This document shows positions 46,231-57,693 of a stretch of DNA of 64,000 bases, one piece after another. The stretch comes from Gnetum montanum. Taxonomy: Eukaryota; Streptophyta; Gnetopsida; Gnetales; Gnetaceae. Under the pieces are notes generated by a model. The model had not been told where the DNA came from, ran no database searches, and worked only from the letters and a program-made list of their open reading frames with translations. Numbering within the stretch: position 1 is the first letter of the stretch; each line of letters starts with the position of its first letter. A program made the position numbers and the translations under genes. The stretch is from assembly GCA_015680685.1 (NCBI GenBank), contig MNCI01027123.1, positions 349,268-413,267 on the forward strand, given 5' to 3'.

Positions 46231-46240
46231 TGTCTATGCC

Positions 46241-47048
46241 TTAGTTGTTGGCATGGGTTGTTGCCTTAGTTCGTTCCATGCATATTTGGTTTCTCCTTCT
46301 AGTAGCTGTCAACCATGGGGTGTCTTCTACTGGTTGTGTGGTTGCTACATATAGGAATCTTTGTTTCAAATTTTCAAGGGCATACCTATTACATGGAGGC
46401 ATTTCCTCCATGTCATCACCCGATGAATCACTATATGTGATGCATGGAACTTTCCTCTTCTCGATCTTTCCATAAATTTTTATCTTGGAAATTTTTAAGG
46501 AAAGATCGCAGATCCTAAGGCATGTGTCTACTGTGCTCAACCATGCCCTTCCCATTATAATTGGGAAGTCCCCATCATTGTTGTTAACTTCAATCACTAG
46601 GAAGTTAGCTAGGTAGGACCAACCACACACAGTGATAATGATGTCCTCAACCAATCCCAAGGGAATGGTGATGGATTGGTCTGTCAGCTCTAATTGGATG
46701 TTGCTCTTCTTAAGTTGGGGTAGGTTCCAGGCTTGATACATCTCTTGTGAAATTAATTTGACTTCAGAACCTGAGTCAAGAAGAGCCCTATGTGGTGCAT
46801 TTCCAATGATTTGTAAATAGATTAAGGGACTCCAAGGGTTAGTTAGTTTCTTGGGAAGGTGGCCTACCTTGATCCAGTTGGTTATGGTATGTGTTAACAT
46901 AGCTGTATGCGTTAAGCTCTGATTTTGGATGGAAGGGTTCTCTGAAGTGTTAGATGGTGGAGGAGTGTACATGGGCTCAACCACTTGTTGTTGCAAGAGT
47001 TTGTCTGGGCTTTTGGTTTTGAAGAAGGGTCTTCTCTTTTTACAGTTG
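46241..47048 (-). CDS. Retropepsin-like protease of element D (gag-pro remnant)
   Basis: This is an aspartic protease of the Ty3/gypsy type that would cut the element's Gag polyprotein. On the minus strand an open stretch of at least 251 codons holds TITNWIKVGHLP, the active-site motif ALLDSGSEVKLIS (Asp near 46,775), a flap region, and the C-terminal FPIIMGRAWLSTVDTC (matching the ILGR-L motif). Upstream, a TAA near 47,049 separates it from gag, so it would need readthrough, or the stop is decay. Downstream there is no reverse transcriptase; the reading frame ends and spacer begins. The counterpart in H (63,400-63,985) has DLG in place of DSG. Confidence 0.75.
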
Positions 47049-47126
47049 TCAGAACCAGTAGTAGGTTAAATATTTACAGCTCTCGCAGCGTGATGTTGCT
47101 ACGGTTGAGGAGTTACTGCCTCCATT

Positions 47127-48016
47127 ATGTCATGCATACTTCAGGTTGCAAGTAGGGGCTCGTCATGATCATCTCTTTCATGATGCCTGTAATGTCTTCA
47201 TTGTTCCCTACTTTCCCTTCGTTCATGCCCTTGTCCTCTCTCTCGACTCTCTCATCGAGGTTTCTCATTTTTCTTACTTCTATCCTCACTGTTATGTTCA
47301 TGGTGGTTATGCCTAGATGTGGAAGGAGAGGATGAATGATGAGATGAAGGAGAAGAAGAAGGGGAACCATCACCATGGCAATGTTTCTTTCCTTCTCTTC
47401 AGCTGCTACGGCTCTGATTGTGGTGACGATATAAGTGCCCATCCTTATCATAAGTTGTTGTTCCCTTTGTGAATAGTTGGTGTTCACGGGCATAAAAATT
47501 AGGGTTATGTATCATTGATCGTAGGTTCTAATACCCTACCTCCTCACCATTGTTAGGAGGGGGAACATCTTTTGATAGTGAACCCATTATGAGTGGTTCA
47601 CCATCTCTTATTTTGCTAAGGACATGCGGGCCTTTGCCCTTCATCAATGTATGTTGGCTCTCCTGCCTTGAGTCCCTCATACATTGTGCTTCTATGGGAT
47701 AGTAATCCCTTGAATCAAAGTTTTCTGCAACGTATTCTGCATACAATTCTATCATGCCAATCTATGCCAAAGCACGGAAAAGCATGTTAGAGACTGATCG
47801 ATCTGGGGGTAACACGATGTTATCTTGCAAATCTCTCCATCGCAGCTACTCGTCTAGATGGAGGATAAAGGTAAAGTTTGGAATATACTCATCGGGATGA
47901 GTATAAAATATCTTGTATTGTTTAGGACTTGGTTGATTTCAGCTATGTGTTTTTGACTACAGACTATTCTTTATATCATCCCTAGGTGGTGAGTTGCTCT
48001 TGTTAGAAGAAGACAC
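47127..48016 (-). pseudogene. gag N-terminal part of element D
   Basis: The start codon appears as GTG in GTG-TCT-TCT-TC. Blocks found: DEYIPNFTFILH, NIVLPPDRSV near 47,800-47,890, and YAEYVAENFDSRDYYPIEAQC near 47,690-47,750. A Ser/His-rich stretch (PSSSPSSHHSSSPS) and a charged Arg/Glu region follow. The capsid-like domain present in B, G and H does not appear before the protease, so an internal deletion is likely near 47,100. Confidence 0.7.
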
Positions 48017-48138
48017 TTTTATCAGTGTGCTATTTCACCGTTATATAATTTTTTATCATGATTAACCAGAAGGTTCGTTTAGGCTCCCAACAATGTGAGT
48101 GATATCCTTTATGTTCTATTTAGTGCACAAACACTTAG

Positions 48139-48156
48139 TCCCCAGCAACGGTGCCA
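48139..48156 (-). other. Primer-binding site of element D, tRNA-Asp type
   Basis: tccccagcaacggtgcca matches the tRNA-Asp 3' end TCCCCGGCAACGGCGCCA at 16 of 18 bases. It is the best-preserved site in the window and lies one base from the LTR. Confidence 0.85.
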
Positions 48157-48157
48157 A

Positions 48158-49236
48158 TGATGAGTGGCGAAGTACCCCTACACTCAACAATACGAAACGA
48201 GCATAGCATGCGCGATTTGGTCGAACTCTGCAGACTAAGTGCCTACATGCCCCATGGAACACTTGGGGTTAATCATTCATTGTCTTCCCAGACTTACTTG
48301 TGGTTGTCATGGTGTATGGTTAAGTAAGTCCGAGGTATATGATTTTTATGGTCTTTTATGTTTTATCTCCTATGCTATCGGGATGAAGGGTGGGAGAAAC
48401 TAACTAACTATAACTAATGAACTAAGCCTAAATTACCTAGCGTTAGCATCATTCCCTCTTACCATACACACCCTGAACCGATGCAACCGTGACTACCAAA
48501 CGCTAATCATTGTTGGGATCACCACGTGTAACGCACGTGCTCGAAGTGGTCGTACTGAGGCACTTAACTAGGAGGAAAGGGTTGAGAAAGGTAATCTAGC
48601 CTAAGTGCAATGAGTAGCTGATTCCTTGACTAACCGTACACATCTTCATGCACGACTACCACTGGGATTACCAAGTGCAGATCCTGAATACGCCACTGGG
48701 TTACCAAGTAGTCACACTAGATGCTCGTAATCAAGTCGTACTCATACCGTGTTGCTATGAGTAGCTGATTCCTTGACTAACCGTACACATCCTTAGATGC
48801 TCGTAATCAAGTCGTACTCATACCGCATTCTAGGAGTTTAAGGGTGAGAGAGAAAATAATAAATAAAATCCTATTCCATGCACTGCAAGGTTTATCCAGG
48901 AAGTTTGTCTTTATTACTGTACACAACTTGTGTTCAAGTATAATGTTGTTTGAATAAAGATCTGTTCACTTTAGGACTCCTACTGTGGGCACATGGAAAA
49001 TATTCTATCTCTGGAGTGATCAAACTGCCAAAGTTTTCCTACTTCTAACTCAGGATGGGAAAACAAGGGAGAGTTGCCTCTTATTTATAGACTTGGCGGT
49101 GGGCCGTGATATCATGTACGTGATATTGCAGGGGACAACGTGATATCACGTATGCGATATCACAGGGGATGCGATATCGTGGCGGCCACGATATCGCATA
49201 CGTGATATCACTGCTCATGCGAATCGCATCTCATTA
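48158..49236 (-). repeat. 5' LTR of element D (1,079 bp)
   Basis: Partner of 43,013-44,139. It ends ctcatta (one transition from ctcatca). TATA on the minus strand lies near 49,080-49,090 and the palindrome array at 49,107-49,211. Confidence 0.9.
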
Positions 49237-50890
49237 GGGTGTTAGAGAAAATTTAAAAATTTTAAAAAAATTTCAAAGTGCACAAATTTTCAAACAATTG
49301 AAACCAAAGGTCTGATTCAAAAGATTGCCAAGAAATATTAATCAATAGAAAAGTAGGGAAAATTAATGAAATGAATGAGAATTATTCCCAAAATTATGCA
49401 TAACTTTAGAGAAACTGTCATTGATGTTTTGGAAGATATGAAGATTAGTTCGAAGTCATGATCAACAAAAGTTATGAAAGTGGGTCCTCCCCAAAGCAGG
49501 CTCCTACCATAATGCCCTTGGATAACCACTTCTATAGATGTCCATGGACACCCAAGAAGTTAAATGTAGATCATGCCTTTGTTCTAAATAACACACAAGT
49601 GCCATAGTTGGGATGTTGCACTATACTACAAAAAACCAAAAGGCTCATAATCACATGTAGCAGTGAGGTGAATAATGGGATGAGAATGGATTGTAGAGAT
49701 CAGGATGTAAGGTACTTGATCATGTTCATAATCAGTTCTTATGAAAAATGTGATTAAAATGATCGACATAACTATGCATCTAAGTTCATATCATGAATAG
49801 TGACCTTGCATTAATGTGTTCCTTCTTGCTGACCACCATGAGCAACAACCACCTCAAAGAACAATCATCACTCCAAAAAGAGAAGAAAAGAGAAGAAGGA
49901 AGAAAGGGCCTTAGTTAGAGGGGCACCTTTAGGCATGGGTAACATGTCTTTCCAACCCCATAACTAGTGCTTGTAGCCCATGATTGTGTCTAAGGGGTGT
50001 GCTTTGAATTTCCATTATTATTTTTTCTTTTTTTTCCTTCTTTTTTTTTTTCTTTTTTTTTTTGTGTTTTTCTAATTTTTTAATTTTTTATTTTTTTTAT
50101 TTTTTAAAGTCTTCTTGAAATGGGAACCACACCATGTAAGGCATAGCTTCCTATTTATTGGTTGATGAGGGAGTGATGATACATTCCAAGAGGAGTCATA
50201 AATCACATGAAGAAAGTCACGAATATAACCCAACAAGTTTCTTTGAGGTCACACCCTTTTCCATTTTCACTTGGCCATTCCCTCTTTCTTCAAGGTACAA
50301 TGATCATTAATGAATTTTAGTTTCATAAAAGAAGAACCCATTATTTGGAGAACTAGAGGGATGGATGAGGTGGTCTCACTACTTTACACAATTACTTACC
50401 CAATCATCTCAATAGCATAGCATAAAAACCCAACACATAGCATTGAGTTTTGCATCTTGACTTGGCAATGTTATTAACAAAAACATAAAATACATTCATA
50501 AAAAATAAATAGAATAACTCAAGTAAATAGAAAAATATAAAGAAAACAATATTAAGAAATGGAAAACATATGAAGAATTAGAAAATTTTGAAAGGAATCG
50601 GAAATGATAAAACAAATTATAAAACAAAAAAGGTGAAAAATACTTATTAGTTCTTAAACCAGGATGGAGCATCTCCCCAACGACTAATATTGTGATCGAA
50701 CATTCAAGAGATGGACTGTACAAAACATATGAAGAATTAGAAAATTTTGAAAGAAATTGGAAAATGATAAAACAAATTATAAAACAAAAAAGGCGAAAAA
50801 TACTTATTAGTTCTTAAACCAAGATGGAGCATCTCCCCAACGACTAATATTATGATCGAACATTCAAGAGATGGACTGTACAATCCCCTA
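49237..50890 (-). repeat. Spacer of element G, right part
   Basis: Non-coding. The conserved box is at 49,481-49,520 and a T-rich tract at 50,025-50,107. A nearly identical tandem duplication of about 158 bp occupies 50,566-50,882 (each half contains gatggagcatctccccaacg), one copy more than F has. Confidence 0.75.
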
Positions 50891-53628
50891 GTTATACACC
50901 ACTGGTTTCCCACCTATCACCATTACTAATTTAATTAATCATGTGGGAGCACATCTAACATTGATTATAGTCTCGTTTGGATCATTCGGAGGTGTATCTT
51001 CATCTAGACTTGAAAGAATTTCCATTTTTTGAGGTCTAGATGTGTTTGCTTCTTCTTCTTGATTTTCTATTTTAATCCTTGGGTCTCCGTGTTTAATATC
51101 CTCTTCTATTGTATGATCAAAGTATAAGATATATGTGTCTAAGTCCTCTATTTTGTCTATTTTCTTAATTATAGAATTAATAAGTGGATCAATTACTTCC
51201 ATGCATCTTTGAAATAGTTTTATATTCTCATTTTTAAGCCACTGGGTGTCTTCTAGTTTAGTGGCTACTACTTAGATTGGTTTTTTCTCACATAATTGCT
51301 CCTAAACTTTGTTTTGGGCTATGTTAATATTTTTAACTTCTGACCCACAACTACATCCTTTACTATTATTAGTGATAAATGGATTCTTCTGTCTCTCCAT
51401 AATGCTAGGTTCATCATTCCTATCAAGTGTTGGATAACGATGGATGTTGGCCTTTACATATAATTGAAGGACATTAGTTGTGAGAGGAAAGATGTTGCAT
51501 TTGATTGGCATTATGCTAGTTTGGATGAGTTAGTAGGTCCACAAGTGTTGTGCTTGTGCATGGGAACTATCCAAAAGAAAGGATGTTTCCGAGATTGTGG
51601 TGGAGATCTATTGGAATTATCATTTTTGTGTATGTTCATAGTACAAGTGGTATTGTTTCATTGATGTTGTGGTGTTGAACCTTCCTATGTTTTTGAAGGT
51701 GACATATGGTGGAGGTGAGTATGATAATATTAAGGATATGATGGAGGGTGAGAGGTGTGAGGTGGTGATCTCATAGAAGGTTTTGTAGGTTGATGATACT
51801 TGAGAGAGTGGTAGTAGTGATTTGAGGTAGAGGAAGTAGAACCAGTTGGGAAAACATGTTGTTGAACATAATATTCGTATGGGTCTAATTGGTAGTAAGG
51901 GTAGTGCTAGTTTGATGATGGCCTCTCCCACAACTATGGGTTTTGCCACTATGGTTGATGATAGTTTTGGGGCTAATAAGAAATCCCATCAGGATAATAT
52001 GGTTGGTTGTAGGACTGTCTATAATTATCTTGTAAGTAGGGTAATTTCCTAGGCATTTTCTTTTGTACAAACTTAGGATTCAAAGAAAAAGCTCAATACT
52101 CATGTAGATGTAACATAACTCGGTAATAGCTCTTTAGATGGTCATATAGGTAAATGTCACATCCATCATCTTCTTCCATGGTTGAGTCTATAGCCTTCTC
52201 TTCTACAGCCATTTTTCCTTTTTTCCAATAAGTTTTCCTACATGTTTCTTAATTCTTTTTCCTCTTCTTATTTTGATCACTTGATTCTTTTTGTGTTACT
52301 CTCTCCTCTATAGTTTTTATGTAAGTTGTAATTTTTTCATTCATCAACTCCCACATCTTATCTAGCCTTGCTTCAAGCTCATTGATAGACTTTTGTATTA
52401 GTAAGGTTTGTTGTGAAATCACCTCATTGAGAACTACCTCTTTTTCTTTATCATAGATATGAATCCTTTTCTTTTAAAGAGTTGGATCCTAGTTATTTTC
52501 CTCTACATTCTCTCATTTACATAGTTCTCCTTCTTCTTTCACCACTTGCTCAATTAGCCTTTGTATCTGATGGGCTTTTAGTTCATATAATCGACCTTTG
52601 ACATAAATCCCAAGGATCTCTCTTATTTGATTGTGAAGCCCATCTATGATGTGGAAAATTTGCTCTTTTTGAGAGAAGTCATGGCCTAGACATTTATGTA
52701 GTAGCAAGTAGTATCTATCCAAGGCCACATCCATGGGTTCATGATTTTCTTACTTCCACCCTTGGATTTGTTTTCTTAGGTTAGATACTCTCGCATAGGT
52801 TTAGTATTTTTTTTAAAAAAAGTTCCAGCATTGTGGACCACTATTGGATGAAACTTGGTTCCAACGATCTATACCAACTTTCAGCTTTGTTTATTAGTGT
52901 CCTAAAAGAGAGCTTAAGCTTTTGCCACTTATTTTTGATATTTTACAAGGCACAGGCATCATGGAAGGCTTGGAAGTGATGTTGTGGATCAAACTTATAA
53001 TGTCCCCTAAATTTAGGAATTTTGTTCATATTAAGCCATTTGATGTACCTATCCCTTTGATGCCTTTGGGGTATTTAAATTGCCTTCCTAATCTATGTCA
53101 AGTCCCTAGTACCCAACAAGGGATCATCTATACTAAACATGTCATGGTGATAATCTATATTTCTATTCATCTAATTGTGATGATCTTGTCTATTCTCATT
53201 TTGATGTCTTTGATTTTGCCCTTGGGTTCAATTTCTATCTTTATCTTGACCCCATAGTTAAGCTCTATCTCTATACCTACGTTCATCTTCGTCAAAATTA
53301 GATGTTGAAGAGGAAGAGGAAGATGATGAATTGGGAGAATCACCATGGCTCCTATAGTTCTCCCTATGATCCCTTGATTTATCTTATCTAGGTTTAGAGG
53401 AGGTCCTAGGCCTTGAGGCCCTCCTTGATCCAAGACTTACTCCATCTTCTCTAGGATTATTTTCCTTAGGTGAACCTAGTCCTTAAGTGTAGTAAGAGTG
53501 AAAATGAGCATATATGAAACTCTTGGTTAAGGTTGTTCACCCCAATTTTCTTCAATGTATATCCTATTAGTTCTCAAATGAATGTTATCATCATACAATG
53601 TGTTATTGGTCCTATGTGAAGAAGACAT
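50890..53628 (-). pseudogene. gag of element G, decayed but the best long gag copy
   Basis: It starts at 53,628 with ATG-TCT-TCT-TC. Minus-strand blocks are the capsid-like region (52,780-53,060), an open stretch DRYYLLLHKCLGHDFSQKEQ through LKAHQIQRLIEQVVKEEGEL (52,513-52,734), a Glu/Lys block (52,330-52,470), a zinc-knuckle-like CDIYLYDHLKSYY near 52,125-52,165 (last Cys lost), and the shared C-terminal block near 51,200-51,270. No protease or polymerase follows. Confidence 0.75.
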
Positions 53629-53738
53629 GGTTTCAACATGTGTGACTTAAAATAAAATATTAATATTTTATAAAAGATAATCATTGATACTTTTATAGCG
53701 ATTGTGTATAATATAACTAATTTAGATAACTAGCACCA

Positions 53739-53756
53739 TCCTCAACAATGGTACCA
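53739..53756 (-). other. Primer-binding site of element G, decayed tRNA-Asp type
   Basis: tcctcaacaatggtacca differs from the tRNA-Asp end by six transitions only, consistent with deamination of an original site. Confidence 0.65.
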
Positions 53757-53757
53757 A

Positions 53758-54648
53758 TGATGAGCAGTGAGGTACCCCCTATGCCCAACCATATGAATCA
53801 TAAGCATTCATGCACAATCCAATCAAATTTCATGGATGGGACTAGTTGTGGCATCTAGATTGTTATGTCTTGATTTTAGTTCATTATTTTTCCACTTGGA
53901 CTAATGGTAGCTTTGTCACGTATGGTTTAGTCCAAAGTGAGACATATGATTCTTGATGTTGTTTTGGCCCTATGCTACTCCTAATGATAATAAATAAATT
54001 AATTATTTAAATTGATTAAAAATAGAAAGTAAAGTCTAAACTAGCCTACAAGCAATGAGTGTCCATTTCCAGCTTGCTGTACATGTCCTAAACCCATGTA
54101 TCCATTGTTGGAATTACCAAGCACTATGCTACTAGGAAAACCAAGTAATAATGCTATTGGGATTACTAAGCAAATATGTGTTTAAGCTCGAAACTGGTCA
54201 CACTCATTCCACCAACTCATTAATACACATAGAAATGTAAATATTAACCAAGTAAATGGCATGAAAAGTAAATCTAATCTAAGTCAAAGTGCTACAATGA
54301 ATAAGAATCAATCTCGATCTTATTATTGTTCATGGAATGTGTCTAGGTACATTGCCACTCGAATAAGACATTGTACAACTAACTCAGATCTACACTACAG
54401 GCACTCATTGACTATTCTCTAAGACTACGGAATAAAACTAAAAGAGTTTAGCTACTCTATGGGCAAAGACTTATTCCAAAATCATGTGCCCAAGCACTAT
54501 ATTTATAGGCATTTCATGGCCCCTAATATCAGGTATCCAATATTGGGATTGACAAAAACTAACTTTTTGTTCAAACAAATGTGATAGCATGCATCGAGGC
54601 ATCTGCCTCAGCACAGGTACATCAATGTATCCAATTGATGTTTCATTA
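53758..54648 (-). repeat. 5' LTR of element G (891 bp)
   Basis: Uninterrupted partner of the split 3' LTR. It ends tttcatta at 54,648. It carries both gatatc-type remnants (taatatcaggtatccaatattgg, near 54,520) and catcgaggc units (54,590-54,640). Confidence 0.85.
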
Positions 54649-54657
54649 GATACTAAA

Positions 54658-54999
54658 TAAGAAACCTAAAGGGCCTTGGATCCATGTTCTAAGCTAAAAG
54701 AAAATGAAAAACTTAGTTAGAACAAACACACACTCTATGATTCTACTTTAAATAAACATATCTAAATACAATTATATAGGTCTTAATTTCCCAAGAATAG
54801 ATTCGGAGAAATAAGAATGAATCTAGAAAATCACAAGAATGGTCCTTATCATTTCATTTAAGGATCTTCTTAATAGGAGATCAACTAATCATGGGATTAT
54901 ATAGGAATTACATGGATAGGATCTCATCTTATTTAATACAAATTTATGGATGAGATTTATCTAATTTTTTTATGGAATATTTAATCATGATACTTTGCA
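54658..54999 (-). repeat. 5' LTR of copia K (342 bp)
   Basis: Aligns over its length with 20,376-20,718. Just left of it, gatacta (54,649-54,655) is the inner part of an initiator-Met primer-binding site (TGGTATC read on the minus strand), broken by element G. Confidence 0.8.
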
Positions 55000-55290
55000 T
55001 CCCCAAGGTACCATTCCCTATTGATGGAAATATAGACCATAGTGGAGACCCTTACAACTGCTCTCAAACCTCCTCTAGTGTCAACTCTAGGAAAGATCTG
55101 AAGCTTAGTTCTTGAAGAACTATGCTTTGGACCTTCCCATTTTTCATCTTCTCTAGGTAAGCCTTTGTAAGAGTGACTTCCAAATTGGCCTAGGTCTTGG
55201 AACTTCATCCTACCTAAACTACCCTATTTCTATACTGGAAATCTAGCAGACAGATTTTTCCTTAAGCTCTTCTCATAACATCTTGGTAGC
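55000..55290 (-). pseudogene. Extra reading frame (aORF), copy E, N-terminal part
   Basis: Minus strand: a charged segment (REDEKWEGPKHSSS) then STMVYISINREWYLGD, matching PMWPIIT...EWY of A and B. It stops at copia K and resumes at 20,375. Upstream intron and promoter signals are not clear in this copy. Confidence 0.55.
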
Positions 55291-56688
55291 ATGTGTCACC
55301 TTGGCTACTTATTCTTATTGTTATAGTTATTGTTGCTATTATTCTCTTCCTCCCCTTAATCTTTTCTCCCTAGGCTATGATGACCCTTCTATTTATGTTC
55401 CCTATTTTTTTGTCATCTGCAATCACATAGATAGCCTTGGATCAGTTGTGTTAGTTTCATCTCTTAAGACTAAATACCTTTTAATCATTTTTTCGAGTTA
55501 TTAATGGTGGAAAATTAGCTATTAAGGCTTTGAGTGGTTGTAGATGAATAATCATATTTTAAAATATTTTTAAAAATATGGGTTCCAAAGGTAGTTAGTT
55601 CATCAGTATTTTCTTTTTGTAAATATTATTTAATTATTAATTTAATACCAAATGTGGGGGATGTTAGCAAAACTTTGTTAGTAAATTCTAGCATTGATGC
55701 CCCCATGATGTGGAGTGTATCTTCGGAAGCTTAAGGATAAAAAACTAGGTTAAATTAGATATGTTGAAAGGAAGTTATGGCTTCTAGAAGGTTTTGGACT
55801 TTGAAAATTGCAAAAATTCCCTTCACATTTGAAACAAAATCTGAAATTGATGTTAAGGGGTTGCACATATTTATAGTTTTTTTAATGCTACGTTGATGCA
55901 ACTATTTGCACATAATTTTTGATGTAAGGAACTAAGAGTTTTTAGGAGATTTTGGAAATGAAACAAGAGCCAAATAGAAGTTAGAAGGGGATGAAAAGAA
56001 GGTAAACAACCCATCGTTAGATTCATGAGCAGGAATTGGAGTGAAACAAGCTTGTGAATGCTTAAATGAAACATGTTTCCAAAATAAACCAAGAGAAAAT
56101 AAGATAAAAGAATGGATAAATTTGGATGATGCAAATCACCAAGATTGTAGTCAATTGAATCAAGATATGTGATGATGGGGTTTAAACTAGATGGTCCAAG
56201 AGCTATACAAGTGGGTCCTCCCCAAAGTAGGCTATTGCCCAAAATGCCCTTGCATAATCATATCACAAGGAGTCCATGGGTACCTTGGAAATTTAATGAT
56301 GATCCAAATTAGACATCATATTCTTATATTGGTGTTGTCAAGCTTGTGCAGTTGACAAAATTGAACTTATCAGAATAACCATGGTGCTTAGTAGTGAGGT
56401 GAGAAAAACGAAGCATTGGAAAGGGTTTATAGAGGAATTAGGACCTGAGAGTCTAGATCATCATAATAGAGGATTTTTGTGAAGGGCATGATTAAGGTGA
56501 TTCATATACCCACTGGTTCAAGTAAAAAAACCAAGTTCTTGTCATGAGCAATGGCCTTGCATTACTATGCTCCTCCCTTCCTACCACCATAAGACCATAA
56601 CAACCACAAGGAATGATCATAACTCCAAGAGAAGAAGAAAAAGTGAAGAAGGAAGTAGTTATAAATTTTAAGGAAGAAGTTTAGGCTT
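55290..56688 (-). repeat. Spacer of element E
   Basis: Non-coding. The conserved box lies at 56,211-56,252 (gggtcctccccaaagtaggc) and the stretch actccaagagaagaagaaaa near 56,620 also occurs in F and G. Similarity to sister spacers ends near 56,680. Confidence 0.65.
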
Positions 56689-57693
56689 GTTGAACCCCCA
56701 AATACCCCAATTTTTATGATAAAACTTGTTTAATTTTTATTTTTTTCTTTCACCATATCGAAGTGCATTGATTTCATTGATGTAACACAATAAGAACTAA
56801 TTATTTTGTTGAGTATGTGTTATCATAGGATATCATGGGGTCAAAAATTATTGACAAGGATATCGATTGGAATAAAAAATTTTGATATATTTTTAAGAAA
56901 ATTATATCTATTCACATCGCCCAAATTGATGGGGATTGATCCAAATTATATCAATTTTTACAACATCCATGATAAAGATCAATATCATTTTTCAAAAGGA
57001 AGATGCACCTCATCATGGAATGGGGATATCGATCTACACCATAAGTGTGATACAAATCGATCATACAAGGACATCATCAACATGATACAAATTTATACCA
57101 CCAAAGAACTATATCAATCCTTGGTGATTCCCTTAATGAATATCAGTATGTCTAAATTATGGAAATTTTCCTAATTATGATATAAGCTCTTCAAGTATAA
57201 ATGAAAGAACTTGGTAAACCATTAAGGGAGTCAATACCTAGGAGAACCCATGTCAAATTGAAATCTAATTCTTAATTTTTCCTTAAAAATTGTTAAGTTA
57301 AGGTCCATTAAGCCTTGTGGAAACTACAAACCATTAGAGTCCATTGGTAGGTTGTTGAGGCTATTGCACTATAGAAGCAACAAGGTGAGTCACAGATTAG
57401 GTGACACCTTCCTTGGGATCTTCACAATTTACATTTGTACCCTATGATTTCAATTTGATTTAATCATTGATTCTTACTCTTGAACTTAAGATTAGAAGTT
57501 AGGGTGATGATTTGTGATTTTACTTATGAGTGATAGTCTTAAGTATGGGATTTGATCCTAGTTATTATATGTCTTGATAATTTCTTTAACTTTGGACCAT
57601 TCCTCCATGTATATGATTTGCAAGTTAGTCATAGATGAGGTGACACTTCTAAAACAAGAGTAATCTAGCCCCAAAATTCTAGCTAGCTTGTCA
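56689..57693 (+). repeat. Possible LTR of Athila-like element I
   Basis: The stretch lies between the end of E's spacer and a degraded primer-binding site (tggcaccatgctaagaag, 57,697-57,714, a one-base-shorter relative of TGGCGCCGTTGCCGGGGA). Candidate ends are TGTTGAACCC and TTGTCA. No second copy is in the window, so boundaries are guesses. A long open stretch at 56,806-57,174 has no recognised domain. Confidence 0.35.

Larger units (their letters stand above)
43013..49236 (-). mobile_element. Short-form gypsy-like element D with protease (6,224 bp)
   Basis: Perfect target duplication gggtg at 43,008-43,012 and 49,237-49,241. The rejoined flanks (gaaaataggg tgttagagaaa) match the uninterrupted spacer of F near 27,212-27,230. 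Minus-strand order: 5' LTR (49,236 to 48,158), primer-binding site (48,156 to 48,139), gag N-part (48,016 to 47,127), protease (to 46,241), spacer (46,230 to 44,152), polypurine tract and 3' LTR (44,139 to 43,013). The capsid block of gag seems deleted. D is the least decayed copy. Confidence 0.9.
25405..54648 (-). mobile_element. Short-form gypsy-like element G
   Basis: Minus-strand order: 5' LTR (54,648 to 53,758), tRNA-Asp type primer-binding site (53,756 to 53,739), gag (53,628 to about 50,890), spacer (50,890 to 49,237 and 43,012 to 42,312) and 3' LTR (42,311 to 42,096 and 26,158 to 25,405). Element D splits the spacer and F splits the 3' LTR. The flanks are gatac (54,649-54,653) and aatat (25,400-25,404), a likely target duplication altered by two transitions. 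No pol, no extra reading frame. Confidence 0.8.
20376..54999 (-). mobile_element. Ty1/copia element K, split by 29 kb of later insertions
   Basis: The minus-strand order is 5' LTR (54,999 to 54,658), decayed initiator-Met primer-binding site, gag, protease, integrase, reverse transcriptase, RNase H and 3' LTR (20,718 to 20,376). The order PR-IN-RT defines copia. The LTRs are 342 and 343 bp and align end to end. Element G lies inside the primer-binding site. The element is dead: stops and frameshifts occur in every domain. The site lies in the aORF of element E. Confidence 0.8.
16890..56688 (-). mobile_element. Long-form gypsy-like element E, host of the nested stack
   Basis: Read on the minus strand from the right: spacer (about 56,680 down to 55,290), the extra reading frame (55,210 to 55,000, then 20,375 to 17,760), polypurine tract and 3' LTR (17,732 to 16,890). 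The reading frame is split by copia element K. The two sides join as EWYL on the right and LF-NN on the left, as in copies A and B. Its 5' LTR and gag are not in the window; an Athila-like element appears to cut it near 56,689. Confidence 0.7.

Noticed and set aside
56806-57174. 122-codon open stretch at 56.8-57.2 kb
   Set aside because: It has no recognised domain and lies in what is more likely an LTR of element I.
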